Positions 24,880 through 35,063 of a DNA stretch of 64,000 nt are shown piece by piece. The DNA is from Streptomyces sp. NBC_01451. Lineage in GTDB: Bacteria; Actinomycetota; Actinomycetes; Streptomycetales; Streptomycetaceae. How positions within the stretch are numbered: the first letter of the stretch is position 1; every line of letters begins with the position of its first letter. The notes below the pieces were generated by a model. That model was not told the origin of the DNA. It ran no database searches and worked only from the letters and a program-made list of their open reading frames with translations. The stretch lies in assembly GCF_036227485.1 (NCBI RefSeq), contig NZ_CP109479.1:1488001-1552000 (forward strand), read 5' to 3'. A program made the position numbers and the translations under genes.

Positions 24880-27795
24880 ATGCACCCCCAACGCAGACGC
24901 CGCGTCACGCGGCGGTTCTGGACCGCTGTCGTGGCGGCCCTCGCCCTCCCCTTGACCATGCTCGCGACGGGTACGACTCCCGCTCAGGCAGCGGCAGTTC
25001 AATGCAGCGTCGACTACAAGACGAACGACTGGGGGTCCGGTTTCACCGCGGACCTGACGATCACCAACCGCGGTACGGACGTCATCAACGGCTGGACACT
25101 GACCTACGCCTACGCAGGCAACCAGAAGCTCAGCAACGGCTGGAACGGCACCTGGTCCCAGTCCGGCCAGACGGTCACCGTGCAGAACGCGACGTACAAC
25201 GCGACGATCGCCGCCGGCGCCGCCGTCAGCACCGGTGGGCAGTTCACGTACAGCGGCACCAACGCGGCGCCGACCTCGTTCGCGATCAACGGGACGACCT
25301 GCGCCGGGGCCCACCAGCCACCGGTCACGGTGCTCACCAGCCCGGTCGCGGGCGCGGTCTACTCGCAGGGCACCGCGGTACCGATGGCCGCCACCGCGGC
25401 GGCGGCGGACAACGCGACGATCACCAAGATCGAGTTCTACGACGACACCACGCTGCTCGGCACGGACACGACCGCTCCGTACACGTACTCGGCCACCGGG
25501 CTGGCCGTCGGAAGTCACTCGCTGCTGGCGAAGGCCTACGACAGCCTGGGCGCCTCGGCACCGTCCACACCGGTCGGCATCACGGTCGCCTCGGGTCCCG
25601 CCGTGGTCGCCGTACCGACCCAACTCGGCGTCCAGCAGGGCAAGACGGGCACGTACGACGTGAAGCTGTCGACCCAGCCGAGCGCGAACGTGACCGTGAC
25701 GACGGCCCGCGCGAGCGGCAACACGGGCCTGTCGGTGACGGGCGGCGCGTCGCTCACCTTCACTCCGTCGAACTGGAACACGGCCCAGAAGGTGACGATC
25801 ACCGCCAACGCGACGGGCACCGGATCGGCGGCCTTCGACTCGACGGCCACCGGCCACGCCAAGGCGACGGTCACCGTCACGGAGCTGGCGGCCTCGAAGG
25901 TGTACGACGCCCGCTTCCTGGACCTCTACGGCAAGATCACCAACCCGGCGAGCGGCTACTTCTCTCCCGAGGGCATCCCCTACCACTCGGTGGAGACACT
26001 GATCGTCGAGGCACCGGACCACGGCCACGAGACCACGTCGGAGGCCTACAGCTACCTCCTGTGGCTCCAGGCCATGTACGGCAAGGTCACCGGAGACTGG
26101 ACCAAGTTCAACGGCGCCTGGTCGATCATGGAGCAGTACATGATCCCCACCCACGCCGACCAGCCCACCAACTCCTTCTACAACGCGTCGAAACCGGCGA
26201 CCTACGCCCCCGAGTGGGACCTGCCGAGCCAGTACCCGGCCGCTCTCAACACCGGTGTCTCGGTCGGTACGGACCCGATCGCGGCCGAGCTGAAGACCGC
26301 GTACGGCACGGACGACGTCTACGGTATGCACTGGCTGCAGGACGTCGACAACGTCTACGGCTACGGCAACTCGCCCGGCAAGTGCGAGGCGGGCCCGACG
26401 GACACCGGTCCCTCCTACATCAACACCTTCCAGCGCGGGCCGCAGGAATCGGTGTGGGAGACCGTTCCGCAGCCGACCTGCGACGCCTTCAAGTACGGCG
26501 GCACGAACGGGTACCTGGACCTGTTCACCGGCGACGCGTCGTACGCCAAGCAGTGGAAGTTCACCAACGCCCCGGACGCCGACGCGCGGGCCGTGCAGGC
26601 CGCGTACTGGGCGGACGTCTGGGCGAAGCAGCAGGGCAAGGGCAGTGACGTCTCGGCCACCGTCGGCAAGGCGGCCAAGATGGGCGACTACCTGCGCTAC
26701 TCGATGTACGACAAGTACTTCAAGAAGATCGGCAACTGTGTCGGCCCGACGGCCTGCGCCGCCGGTACCGGCAAGGACGCCTCGCACTATCTGATGTCCT
26801 GGTACTACGCGTGGGGCGGCGCCACCGACACCTCGGCGGGCTGGGCCTGGCGCATCGGCTCCAGCCACACGCACGGTGGCTACCAGAACCCGCTGGCCGC
26901 CTACGCGCTCAGCTCGTACGCCGACCTGAAGCCCAAGTCGGCGACAGGGCAGGCGGACTGGTCGACATCGCTCCAGCGGCAGATCGAGTTCTACCGCTGG
27001 CTCCAGTCCAACGAGGGTGCCATCGCGGGCGGCGCGACCAACAGCTGGGCCGGCCGCTACGCGACCCCGCCGACCGGTACGCCGACCTTCTACGGCATGT
27101 ACTACGACGAGAAGCCGGTGTACCACGACCCGCCGTCCAACCAGTGGTTCGGCTTCCAGGCGTGGTCCATGGAGCGGGTCGCCGAGTACTACCAGCAGAC
27201 GGGCAACGCGGCGGCGAAGACCGTCCTGGACAAGTGGGTCGACTGGGCCCTGTCCAAGACGACCATCAACCCCGACGGCACCTACCGCATCCCGTCGACG
27301 CTCCAGTGGTCGGGCGCCCCCGACACCTGGAACGCCACAACTCCGGGCGCCAACACGGGACTTCACGTCACCGTCGCCGACTACACCAACGACGTGGGCG
27401 TGGCGGCGGCGTACGCCAAGACGCTGACGTACTACGCCGACCGCTCCGGTGACACCGAGGCGGCGACGACGGCGAAGGCGCTGCTGGACGGCATGTGGAC
27501 CAACTACCAGGACAGCCTGGGCATCGCCGTTCCGGAGACCCGCACCGACTACAACCGCTTCGACGACGCTGTCTACGTGCCGTCGGCCTGGACGGGGAAG
27601 ATGCCGAACGGCGACACGGTCAACTCGTCGTCGACCTTCATCTCGCTCCGCTCCTTCTACAAGAACGACCCCAACTGGTCGAAGATCGAGGCGTACCTGG
27701 CCGGTGGCGCCGCGCCCTCGTTCACCTATCACCGGTTCTGGGCCCAGGCGGACATAGCCCTCGCCATGGGCTCGTACGCGGAGCTACTCGAATAG
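24880..27795 (+). CDS. Secreted GH48 cellulase with N-terminal CBM2 and Ig-like modules
   Basis: Reducing-end processive cellulase (971 residues), partner of GH6 in crystalline cellulose attack. ATG 24880 is preceded by AGGAGGA. Layout: basic signal peptide (about 1-38), CBM2 (42 to about 143), an Ig-like module (about 147-236, [20 protein letters not shown]), a second beta-sandwich (about 240-340), then GH48 from about 345. GH48 marks are [20 protein letters not shown] with the proton-donor Glu, [14 protein letters not shown] and [20 protein letters not shown]. The two extra beta modules between CBM2 and GH48 make it longer than a minimal enzyme. A CebR-type operator lies upstream. Confidence 0.96.
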   Translation: MHPQRRRRVTRRFWTAVVAALALPLTMLATGTTPAQAAAVQCSVDYKTNDWGSGFTADLTITNRGTDVINGWTLTYAYAGNQKLSNGWNGTWSQSGQTVTVQNATYNATIAAGAAVSTGGQFTYSGTNAAPTSFAINGTTCAGAHQPPVTVLTSPVAGAVYSQGTAVPMAATAAAADNATITKIEFYDDTTLLGTDTTAPYTYSATGLAVGSHSLLAKAYDSLGASAPSTPVGITVASGPAVVAVPTQLGVQQGKTGTYDVKLSTQPSANVTVTTARASGNTGLSVTGGASLTFTPSNWNTAQKVTITANATGTGSAAFDSTATGHAKATVTVTELAASKVYDARFLDLYGKITNPASGYFSPEGIPYHSVETLIVEAPDHGHETTSEAYSYLLWLQAMYGKVTGDWTKFNGAWSIMEQYMIPTHADQPTNSFYNASKPATYAPEWDLPSQYPAALNTGVSVGTDPIAAELKTAYGTDDVYGMHWLQDVDNVYGYGNSPGKCEAGPTDTGPSYINTFQRGPQESVWETVPQPTCDAFKYGGTNGYLDLFTGDASYAKQWKFTNAPDADARAVQAAYWADVWAKQQGKGSDVSATVGKAAKMGDYLRYSMYDKYFKKIGNCVGPTACAAGTGKDASHYLMSWYYAWGGATDTSAGWAWRIGSSHTHGGYQNPLAAYALSSYADLKPKSATGQADWSTSLQRQIEFYRWLQSNEGAIAGGATNSWAGRYATPPTGTPTFYGMYYDEKPVYHDPPSNQWFGFQAWSMERVAEYYQQTGNAAAKTVLDKWVDWALSKTTINPDGTYRIPSTLQWSGAPDTWNATTPGANTGLHVTVADYTNDVGVAAAYAKTLTYYADRSGDTEAATTAKALLDGMWTNYQDSLGIAVPETRTDYNRFDDAVYVPSAWTGKMPNGDTVNSSSTFISLRSFYKNDPNWSKIEAYLAGGAAPSFTYHRFWAQADIALAMGSYAELLE

Positions 27796-27836
27796 CCCCC
27801 GCCGGGTCCAGAAGGACCTGAGCTCCGCGTACCGCG

Positions 27837-27871
27837 CCGGGCGGCCCCTTCCCGCACTGGGGGCCGCCCGG
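27837..27871 (+). terminator. Terminator after GH48
   Basis: ccgggcggcccc (27837-27848) pairs exactly with ggggccgcccgg (27860-27871), 41 bases after the GH48 stop. It separates GH48 from the GH74 gene on the same strand. Confidence 0.8.
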
Positions 27872-27948
27872 TCGTCGCGTACCGCTCTCCCCCACTTCCC
27901 CGCACCCCGCACCTTTCATGAGACCTCTTGCTGAGGGGACCCCCACCC

Positions 27949-30660
27949 ATGCGAAGAACCCGTATCCTCACGGCCGTACTGGCCCTGACCGCAGGCCTGT
28001 TGACGGGCAGTTCACTCGCGCTGGCCGCCCCGTCCGCCGCGGAGGTGAAGCTCGCGGCCGACACGTACACCTGGAAGAACGCCCGCATCGACGGCGGTGG
28101 TTTCGTCCCCGGCATCGTCTTCAACCGGACCGAGAAGAACCTGGCGTACGCCCGTACGGACATCGGCGGCGCCTACCGCTGGCAGGAGTCGACCAAGACC
28201 TGGACCCCGCTGACGGACTCGGTCGGCTGGGACCGCTGGGGCCACACCGGTGTGGTCAGCCTCGCGTCCGACTCCGTGGACCCGAACAAGGTGTACGCGG
28301 CTGTCGGCACGTACACCAACAGCTGGGACCCGGGAAACGGCGCCGTGCTGAGATCCGGTGACCGGGGCGCGAGCTGGCAACGGGCCGACCTGCCCTTCAA
28401 GTTGGGCGGCAACATGCCCGGCCGGGGCATGGGCGAGCGTCTCGCCGTCGACCCGAACAGGAACAGCGTGCTGTATCTGGGCGCGCCCAGCGGCAAGGGG
28501 CTGTGGCGGTCGACGGACTCGGGGGCGACCTGGTCGCAGGTGGCGAACTTCCCCAACGTCGGGAACTACGCGCAGGATCCGACCGACACCAGCGGGTACG
28601 CCGGCGACAACCAGGGCATCGTCTGGGTCACCTTCGACGAGTCGACGGGTACGGCGGGCAGCGCGACCCGCACGATCTATGTCGGGGTCGCCGACAAGGA
28701 CAACGCGGTGTACCGCTCGACGGACGCGGGCGCGACCTGGTCGCGGCTCGCCGGGCAGCCCACCGGCTATCTGGCCCACAAGGGCGTACTCGACGCGAAG
28801 AACGGCTACCTGTACCTGCCGTACAGCGACAAGGGCGGCCCCTACGACGGCGGCAAGGGCCAGCTGTGGCGGTACGCGACGGCCACCGGCACCTGGACGA
28901 ACATCAGCCCGGTCGCGGAGGCGGACACCTACTACGGGTTCAGCGGTCTGACGATCGACCGGCAGAAGCCGGGCACGGTGATGGCGACGGCGTACAGCTC
29001 GTGGTGGCCGGACACGCAGCTCTTCCGCTCCACGGACAGCGGCGGCACCTGGACGAAGGCCTGGGACTACACCTCGTACCCCAACCGCTCGAACCGCTAC
29101 ACGATGGACGTCTCGTCCTCGCCGTGGCTCACCTTCGGCGCGAACCCGTCGCCGCCCGAACAGTCGCCGAAACTGGGGTGGATGACGGAGGCGCTGGAGA
29201 TCGACCCGTTCAACTCGAACCGCATGATGTACGGAACGGGCGCGACGGTCTACGGCACCGAGAACCTCACCAACTGGGACAGCGGCAGCCAGTTCAGCAT
29301 CAAGCCGATGGTCCAGGGCCTGGAGGAGACGGCGGTCCTCGACCTGGCCGCTCCCCCGTCGGGCGGTGCGGTGCTGCTCAGCGCGCTCGGCGACATCGGT
29401 GGCTTCCGGCACACGGATCTCACCAAGGTCCCCTCGATGATGTTCACTTCACCGAACTTCACCACGACCACGAGCCTGGACTACGCCGAGAGCAACCCGG
29501 GGATCGTGGCCCGCGTCGGCGACCTGGACTCGGGTCCGCATGTCGCGTTCTCGACGGACAACGGCGCCAACTGGTTCGCGGGGACCGACCCTTCGGGCGT
29601 CTCGGGCGGCGGCACGATCGCGGCGGCGTCGGACGGCAGCCGGTTCGTGTGGAGCCCGGCGGGCACGGGAGTGCAGTACGCGACGGGCTTCGGTTCGTCC
29701 TGGTCGACGTCGTCGGGCATCCCTGCGGGTGCGACCGTCGAGTCCGACCGGGTGGACCCGAGGACGTTCTACGGTTTCAAGTCGGGCCGTTTCTATGCGA
29801 GTTCGGACGGCGGAGCGACCTTCACGGCGTCGGCGGCGACCGGCCTCCCGGCCGGCGACAGCGTGCGCTTCAAGGCGCTGCCGGGCACGAAGGGCGACAT
29901 CTGGCTGGCGGGCGGCGCGGCGGACGGCGCGTACGGCCTGTGGCACTCGACGGACGGCGGTACGACGTTCACCAAGCTGTCGAACGTCGAGCAGGCCGAC
30001 ACGATCGGCTTCGGCAAGGCTGCGACGGGAGCGACGTACCAGACGCTCTACACGAGCGCGAAGATCGCCGGCGTACGCGGCATCTTCCGCTCCACGGACA
30101 AGGGCGCGTCCTGGACGCGCGTCAACGACGATGCCCACCAGTGGGGTTGGACCGGCTCGGCGATCACCGGTGACCCGAGGGTGTACGGGCGCGTGTACGT
30201 GTCGACGAACGGGCGCGGCGTCGTATACGGCGAGTCGTCGGACACGAGCGGTGGCGGCGGAGGCGGCACGGACCCGACACCGACGCCCACCCCCACCCCC
30301 ACCCCCACCCCTACGCCTACGCCTACGCCTACGCCTACGGGGGCCTGCACGGTGACGTACAAGGTCACCAGTGAGTGGTCGGGCGGCTTCCAGGCGGACG
30401 TCAAGCTCAGCAATTCCGGCACAACCGCCTGGAACGGCTGGTCGCTCGGCTGGTCCTTCCCGAACGGCCAGACCGTCTCCCAGCTCTGGAACGCGGAGTA
30501 CACCCAGTCGGGTGCCGCGGTCACGGCGAAGAACGTGAACTGGAACGCGAACGTGGCGGCGGGCTCGTCGGTGAGCTTCGGGTTCACGGGCAACTGGTCG
30601 GGCACCAACGGAAAACCGACCACGTTCAAGCTGGGCGACCAGAGCTGCACGGTCGCCTGA
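27949..30660 (+). CDS. Secreted GH74 xyloglucanase with C-terminal CBM2
   Basis: Extracellular enzyme (903 residues) that cuts xyloglucan, the hemicellulose coating cellulose. Layout: signal peptide (about 1-27), a two-propeller GH74 domain with BNR-type repeats (RSTDSGATWSQV, RSTDAGATWSRL, RSTDKGASWTRV), a Pro-Thr linker (776-797) and CBM2 (799-903). The two catalytic-type Asp motifs are ARTDIGGAYRW and SALGDIGGFRH. ATG 27949 follows a GAGGGGA ribosome-binding site. No CebR-type box is visible in the 77 bases between the GH48 terminator and its start, so its control may differ from the cellulases. Confidence 0.95.
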   Translation: MRRTRILTAVLALTAGLLTGSSLALAAPSAAEVKLAADTYTWKNARIDGGGFVPGIVFNRTEKNLAYARTDIGGAYRWQESTKTWTPLTDSVGWDRWGHTGVVSLASDSVDPNKVYAAVGTYTNSWDPGNGAVLRSGDRGASWQRADLPFKLGGNMPGRGMGERLAVDPNRNSVLYLGAPSGKGLWRSTDSGATWSQVANFPNVGNYAQDPTDTSGYAGDNQGIVWVTFDESTGTAGSATRTIYVGVADKDNAVYRSTDAGATWSRLAGQPTGYLAHKGVLDAKNGYLYLPYSDKGGPYDGGKGQLWRYATATGTWTNISPVAEADTYYGFSGLTIDRQKPGTVMATAYSSWWPDTQLFRSTDSGGTWTKAWDYTSYPNRSNRYTMDVSSSPWLTFGANPSPPEQSPKLGWMTEALEIDPFNSNRMMYGTGATVYGTENLTNWDSGSQFSIKPMVQGLEETAVLDLAAPPSGGAVLLSALGDIGGFRHTDLTKVPSMMFTSPNFTTTTSLDYAESNPGIVARVGDLDSGPHVAFSTDNGANWFAGTDPSGVSGGGTIAAASDGSRFVWSPAGTGVQYATGFGSSWSTSSGIPAGATVESDRVDPRTFYGFKSGRFYASSDGGATFTASAATGLPAGDSVRFKALPGTKGDIWLAGGAADGAYGLWHSTDGGTTFTKLSNVEQADTIGFGKAATGATYQTLYTSAKIAGVRGIFRSTDKGASWTRVNDDAHQWGWTGSAITGDPRVYGRVYVSTNGRGVVYGESSDTSGGGGGGTDPTPTPTPTPTPTPTPTPTPTPTGACTVTYKVTSEWSGGFQADVKLSNSGTTAWNGWSLGWSFPNGQTVSQLWNAEYTQSGAAVTAKNVNWNANVAAGSSVSFGFTGNWSGTNGKPTTFKLGDQSCTVA
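30274..30339 (+). repeat. Pro-Thr linker repeat in the GH74 gene
   Basis: Eleven CCN-ACN codon pairs encode (PT)11. The first half uses ccc-acc and the second half cct-acg, two blocks of 6-bp repeats that were probably amplified separately. Confidence 0.85.
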
Positions 30661-30663
30661 ACG

Positions 30664-30697
30664 GGTGGGTGCGTGTCCGGCGGGACACGCACCCACC
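30664..30697. terminator. Bidirectional terminator, perfect 15-bp stem
   Basis: Arms at 30664-30678 and 30683-30697 with a 4-base loop ggcg, directly after the GH74 stop and before the convergent PL11 stop. Confidence 0.85.
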
Positions 30698-30702
30698 GTC
30701 GT

Positions 30703-32595
30703 TCACGGGGTGTAGACCGTCGGCCTCGGTGCCGTCGGCATGCCGTCGCCGATGAAGAAGCTCGGGTGCGGGGGCTGGTTGTACGCCGTGTTCTGCCAGG
30801 CCAGGCCCGTGCGGTACATCGTGTCGTGCAGCAGCGTCGTGATCTTCGTCGTGGTCTCGACCGGTGTCGAGTAGACGCGCAGAGCCGTGTTGTCGCTGGT
30901 CGCCCAGACGACCTCCTCGCGCCAGTCGCCGAAGAGGTCCCCGGAGAGCGCCGGGGTGGCCTTCGTGCTGTTGTTGGAGTGGACGGACGCGCCGGTCAGC
31001 AGGCGGGTGTCGGAGGACGTGCCGTACTTGTCGATGTGTGTGCCGTCGAGGAGTTCACGGACCGGGTCCGCGTCCCACCAGGACAGGAAGTTGACGGAGG
31101 ACGGTTCGCGGCCCTTGGTGGCGCCCGCCTCGTCGCGGATCGAGGAGTCCGAGGCCGACCAGACCTCCGCTCCGTCATTGCCCGCCCAGATGTCCCCGGC
31201 GACTCCCCGGCCGTTGTCGCAGCAGGCGGCGATGCTCCAGTTGACGGTGCCGTTGGCCGGGTTGATGTACAGCTCGGCCGGCTGGGAGGTGGACTCGGAC
31301 ACCTTGAAGTACTCCAGGCCCGCGTGCCCCGGGTCGAGGTCGCCGAGGTGCTGGGCGTCCCCGTGGCCCGTCCTCGTCGTCCACAGCCCGTTGCCGTTGT
31401 CGTCGACGGCCATCGCCCCGTAGACGATCTCGTCCTTCCCGTCGCCGTCGACGTCCCCGACGGACAGGCTGTGCGATCCCTGGCCGTCGAATCCCTTGCC
31501 GGTGTTGGTGGAGGAGCTGGAGTCGAAGGTCCAGCGGCGCGTGAACGCCCCGTTCCGCCAGTCCCAGGCCGCCAGCACCGTTCGCGTGTAGTAGCCGCGC
31601 GCCATGATCAGGGAGGGCCGGGCGCCGTCCAGGTAGGCGGTGCCGGCGAGGAACCGGTCGACCCGGTTGCCGTAGGAGTCGCCCCACGACGAGACGGTGC
31701 CGCGCGCCGGGACGTAGTCGACGGTGCCCATCGCCTTGCCGGTCTGCCCGTTGAACATGGTCAGGTACTCGGGCCCGGAGAGCACGTAACCGCTCGAATT
31801 CCGGTAGTCGGCGGCTGAGTTGCCGATGACCACGCCCGTCCCGTCGACCGTCGCGTCCGCCGTCTTCATGGCGACCTCGGCCTTGCGGTCGCCGTCGTAG
31901 TCGTACACCTGGAACTGTGTGTAGTGCGCGCCGGAGCGGATGTTGCGTCCCAGGTCGATCCGCCACAGCCGTGTGCCGTCGAGCCTGATCCCGTCGACGA
32001 TCGTGTTGCCGGTGTACCCCGACTGGGAGTTGTCCTTGGCGTTGGTGGGCTGCCACTTCAGTACGAAGTCGAGGGCGCCGTCACCGTCCAGGTCGCCGAC
32101 CGAGGCGTCGTTCGCCTCGTAGGTGTAGGCGACTCCGTCGGGGGTCGTGCCGCCGGCGGGCGGGGTGATCGGGACGTCCTTGTATCCGGTGCGGAACTGG
32201 ATCGCGTGGACGGAGTCGGCCTGTTCCACGCCGCCGACGATCGCCCGGACGGTGTAGTCGGCCTGGGCGGGGGCGCCCGAGTGGAAGTAGTTCGTGGAGC
32301 CGGTGACCGGCGTCGAGTTGACCTTCGTACCGGCCCGGTAGACGTTGAAGGACACGTCGTTCGGGTCGGTGCCGAGCCAGCGCCAGCTGACCAGGTTGCC
32401 GCTGTCGGTGTGCACGCTGACGACACCCCGGTCGAGCGCCTCGACCTGCCGGGCGGTGGCGGCCTCGGCCGGTGTGGCGGAGAGCGACACCAGCCCTGCG
32501 GCGGCGAGGGCTCCTGCGGTCACGGCGGACAGCAGGGTCCGGCGTCTGGTGCGGGTGGGGGGATGGGGCTGGGCATGCGGCTGCGGGTGCTGCAC
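30703..32595 (-). CDS. Secreted rhamnogalacturonan lyase, PL11
   Basis: Extracellular pectin-degrading lyase (630 residues) that cleaves rhamnogalacturonan I, like Bacillus YesW/YesX. The GTG at 32595 follows an AGGAGG eight bases upstream. The head has basic RTRRRTLLSAV and a hydrophobic signal ending at PAEAA. An Fn3-like start (VSVHTDSGNLVSWRWLGTD) precedes an eight-bladed propeller with calcium loops GDLDGDGALDFVLKW, YDYDGDRKAEVAMK and GDVDGDGKDEIVYG. AACCDNGRGVAGDIWAGNDG is typical PL11. It extends the cellulase island to pectin. A WYL regulator gene lies 37 bases upstream on the same strand. Confidence 0.93.
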   Translation of the reverse strand: MQHPQPHAQPHPPTRTRRRTLLSAVTAGALAAAGLVSLSATPAEAATARQVEALDRGVVSVHTDSGNLVSWRWLGTDPNDVSFNVYRAGTKVNSTPVTGSTNYFHSGAPAQADYTVRAIVGGVEQADSVHAIQFRTGYKDVPITPPAGGTTPDGVAYTYEANDASVGDLDGDGALDFVLKWQPTNAKDNSQSGYTGNTIVDGIRLDGTRLWRIDLGRNIRSGAHYTQFQVYDYDGDRKAEVAMKTADATVDGTGVVIGNSAADYRNSSGYVLSGPEYLTMFNGQTGKAMGTVDYVPARGTVSSWGDSYGNRVDRFLAGTAYLDGARPSLIMARGYYTRTVLAAWDWRNGAFTRRWTFDSSSSTNTGKGFDGQGSHSLSVGDVDGDGKDEIVYGAMAVDDNGNGLWTTRTGHGDAQHLGDLDPGHAGLEYFKVSESTSQPAELYINPANGTVNWSIAACCDNGRGVAGDIWAGNDGAEVWSASDSSIRDEAGATKGREPSSVNFLSWWDADPVRELLDGTHIDKYGTSSDTRLLTGASVHSNNSTKATPALSGDLFGDWREEVVWATSDNTALRVYSTPVETTTKITTLLHDTMYRTGLAWQNTAYNQPPHPSFFIGDGMPTAPRPTVYTP

Positions 32596-32632
32596 GGTAC
32601 CTACCTCCTGCGGGGCGGACGGGTTCCACTCG

Positions 32633-33637
32633 TCAGTCGCCGCTGTCCGCAAGGGAGTTGCCGCCCGGGTGCACCGATTCGGCGTATCGAGCGGCCAGTT
32701 CCGTCACCGTCCGTGCGATCCGCTCGCGCAGCTCGGCCGGCGACAGTACCTCGACGCCCGTACCCAGTCTCAGGAACTCCTCCTGGGCACGGTCGACGGA
32801 CTCGATCGGTACCGTCGCCACGGTCCAACCCTGTTCATCAGTAAGGCCGTTGACCCCTACGGCGTCGGCGGCCGGCCCCGACAGCCGCACGCCGGGCGCC
32901 AGCCGCACCACCGCCTCGCCGCGGTGCAGCCGGTCGTGGAAGTCACGCTGGTACGCCGTCCAGTACGCGGCCAGGTCGAAGGTATCGGGCCGGACGAACT
33001 CCTCCTCGGACGCCGTGAGTTCGAGAATCCGGTCGACGCGGAAGGTACGGGGACCGGGTCCCGCGACGACGTACCAGCGCCCCGCCTTCAGCACCAGCCC
33101 GTACGGCTCCAGGCGGCGCTCCGCATCGGTGGGCTCGGCCCAACGCCGGTACCGGACGTGCAGGACACGGCTGTTCCACACCGCGGCGGCGACCGCCGGG
33201 AGGTGCGGCACCTCTTCGGCGTCCGCGTACCAGCCGGGCGCGTCGAGGTGGAAGCGGCCACTGATCCGGTCGGCATGGGCGCGCAGCTCCGGCGGCAGGG
33301 CGGCGCGGACCTTGAGCTGGGCGGCGGCGAGGACGGAGCCGAGGCCCAGCTCGGCGGCCGGTCCCGGCACCCCGGCCAGGAACAGGGCCTCGGCCTCGTC
33401 GGCGTTCAGACCCGTCAGCCGGGTGCGGTAGCCGTCGAGCAGACGGTAGCCGCCGGCGTGCCCCGCGTCGCCGTACAGCGGCACGCCCGCCGCACTCAGC
33501 GCCTCGACGTCCCGGTAGACCGTGCGCACCGAGACCTCCAGCTCCTCGGCGAGCTGGGCGGCGGTCATCCGCCCGCGGGTCTGGAGCAGCAGAAGCACGG
33601 ACAGCAGTCGACTGGACCTCACGCGAACCTCACCCAC
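32633..33637 (-). CDS. WYL-domain transcriptional regulator (YafY/DeoR-type)
   Basis: Regulator of 334 residues with an N-terminal helix-turn-helix (LQTRGRMTAAQLAEELEVSV, then RTVYRDVEALSAAGVPLYG) and a central WYL-type ligand domain (WAEPTDAERRLEPYGLVLKA, then GRWYVVAG). The start is ambiguous between GTG 33637 and GTG 33622; the latter has GGGTGAGG at better spacing. It is divergent from the hypothetical gene at 33682, with a CTGAC-N7-GTCAG repeat between them, and precedes PL11. Such regulators often control the divergent gene. A role in pectin use is only inferred from position. Confidence 0.88.
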   Translation of the reverse strand: MGEVRVRSSRLLSVLLLLQTRGRMTAAQLAEELEVSVRTVYRDVEALSAAGVPLYGDAGHAGGYRLLDGYRTRLTGLNADEAEALFLAGVPGPAAELGLGSVLAAAQLKVRAALPPELRAHADRISGRFHLDAPGWYADAEEVPHLPAVAAAVWNSRVLHVRYRRWAEPTDAERRLEPYGLVLKAGRWYVVAGPGPRTFRVDRILELTASEEEFVRPDTFDLAAYWTAYQRDFHDRLHRGEAVVRLAPGVRLSGPAADAVGVNGLTDEQGWTVATVPIESVDRAQEEFLRLGTGVEVLSPAELRERIARTVTELAARYAESVHPGGNSLADSGD

Positions 33638-33681
33638 TTCACTGACGCAGGATGTCAGGGAAGTGGTCCTACCGTCCCCTC

Positions 33682-34179
33682 ATGTCCAACACCGCCTTCG
33701 CCCCCTTCACCGAGAAACTGCTGACCGTTCTCCCGCCCATCGAGGTGGCAGGCCGGCACGTCAAGCGCTACCACGTCACGGCCGACCCGGACGGGATCGC
33801 CCCCGACGTCGAGGAGGCCGCGTACGCGATGCTGCCGAGGCTGCTCCCGGAGCCGGACGGCACCCCGCCCGCCACCTTCGTCGTCCTGCACCGGGGCGGC
33901 GACGACGGCGCCTACCTCAACGCGTACAGCTGGGTGTGGGACAACGTCCTGCACTTCCGGGGCGCGGCGGCGGGTCAGCCGGTGCTGGGCTGCCCGGACC
34001 GTGACCCCACGCACTTCATCGCGCCCGACGCCCCCTGGATCGGCTGCGTCTGGGAGCTGCCGCCGATCCTGCATGAACGCGACGCCTGGGTACGGCATTT
34101 GCTGACGCCGCAAGTCCCGGACCTCGGCGCCTACCTGGCCGACAGCCTGCCCGAGGGAACCACTGGAGACCGCTCATGA
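33682..34179 (+). CDS. Conserved hypothetical protein
   Basis: A 165-residue soluble protein without signal or membrane segment. I do not recognise a named domain, but the sequence resembles hypothetical proteins common in Streptomyces. Notable parts are TFVVLHRGGDDGAYLNAYSW and WIGCVWELPPILHERDAW. The ATG at 33682 was chosen over a start ten codons upstream because the latter would overlap the promoter area. It is divergent from the WYL regulator gene. Its TGA overlaps the ATG of a decayed downstream gene (ATGA), which suggests the pair was once an operon. Confidence 0.7.
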   Translation: MSNTAFAPFTEKLLTVLPPIEVAGRHVKRYHVTADPDGIAPDVEEAAYAMLPRLLPEPDGTPPATFVVLHRGGDDGAYLNAYSWVWDNVLHFRGAAAGQPVLGCPDRDPTHFIAPDAPWIGCVWELPPILHERDAWVRHLLTPQVPDLGAYLADSLPEGTTGDRS

Positions 34180-34310
34180 ACGGGCCGCACGACTTGGACT
34201 TCCTGCGCGGCGGGCGAACGGCGGGTGCCCGGTCCGCAACCGCCGCCGCGCCGACTTCCGCGACACCGAAGGCAGTTGGGACGCCCTGCCACTCAGGATG
34301 AGTGCGGCTT
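34176..34310 (+). pseudogene. Frameshifted remnant of a small gene coupled to the upstream one
   Basis: An ATG overlapping the previous stop opens MNGPHDLDFLRGGR; the frame then becomes senseless and stops at 34301. In another frame the sequence continues as VRNRRRADFRDTEGSWDALP. Together they resemble the start of a Streptomyces hypothetical family (DUF1579-like, with a HDFDFLxGxW...NRR pattern; family recalled from memory). The rest of the gene is missing, cut by the convergent methyltransferase 3' end. I read this as a decayed fragment with a frameshift and deletion. Confidence 0.55.
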
Positions 34311-35042
34311 CCGGAACGCCCGCAGTGTGAACACCGGGTCCGGGCGGGCCCGGTCCTGATCGGGCAGCGCCTCCAGGCGGGCGGCGAAGCCGTCGGCGAG
34401 GGGATCGCCCGGCGGTAACGTCATGAACCATCCGCGCCGCAGGTCCGCGACGGCCCGCCGGGGACTGCGCCCCTGCCCACGCCCCCGGAAGCGGGCCTCC
34501 CCGGCCGGAACCAGTCCGTGCCCGACGGCATACGCCTCGACGTCGGCCGCCGCGTCCGGGGCCGCACGCCACGGGCGCGAGGCGAGAACGGCGTCGATGT
34601 CACTGCCCACGTTGTGCGAGGCGCCCTTGTCGACGGTGGTGACGTACGTCCCGCCCGGCCGCAGCACCCGCGCGCACTCCCCGACGATGGCCCGGACGTC
34701 CTCGGCCCGCCCGGCGAGATGCAGCAGCCACACACTCGTGACCGCCTCCAACCCGCCCTCCGCAAAAGGGAGTTGACGACTGTCGGCCAGAACGACGGCA
34801 CCGGGCAATCGGGCGGCGGCCCGCCTCGCCATCCCCTCGGTCAGGTCGACGCCCATCACGCGCATCCCGGCCCGCGCCGCCGCGAGCCGCCGGGTCACGA
34901 TGCCCGTACCGCATCCCACGTCGAGCAGGCTGCGCGTCTCCTCGGGTACGAGGCTCAGCACGGCCTCCGCCGCAGCCGCCGCCCTGGGCTCGCCGCCGCG
35001 CGAGGCGTCGTACCGCTCCGCCTCCTGGTTGTAGTCCAGCAC
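34293..35042 (-). CDS. Class I SAM methyltransferase
   Basis: Methyltransferase of 249 residues (Methyltransf_11/25 type). Motif I is SLLDVGCGTGIVTRRL, followed by VMGVDLTEGMA and the later LRPGGTYVTTVDKG. GTG start (VLDYNQEAERYDASRGGEPR); the YNxxAxxYDxxRGG opening is typical for this group. The substrate is unknown. It starts 21 bases after the pterin dehydratase gene on the same strand and may be cotranscribed with it. Its 3' end overlaps a decayed gene on the other strand. Confidence 0.9.
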   Translation of the reverse strand: MLDYNQEAERYDASRGGEPRAAAAAEAVLSLVPEETRSLLDVGCGTGIVTRRLAAARAGMRVMGVDLTEGMARRAAARLPGAVVLADSRQLPFAEGGLEAVTSVWLLHLAGRAEDVRAIVGECARVLRPGGTYVTTVDKGASHNVGSDIDAVLASRPWRAAPDAAADVEAYAVGHGLVPAGEARFRGRGQGRSPRRAVADLRRGWFMTLPPGDPLADGFAARLEALPDQDRARPDPVFTLRAFRKPHSS

Positions 35043-35063
35043 GATCGTGACCCCTCGGCCCGG

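Noticed and set aside
24862..27732. 956-residue open frame opposite the GH48 gene
   Set aside because: High GC leaves antisense frames open. The product is Arg/Gly/Val-rich low complexity and the other strand encodes an unmistakable cellulase.
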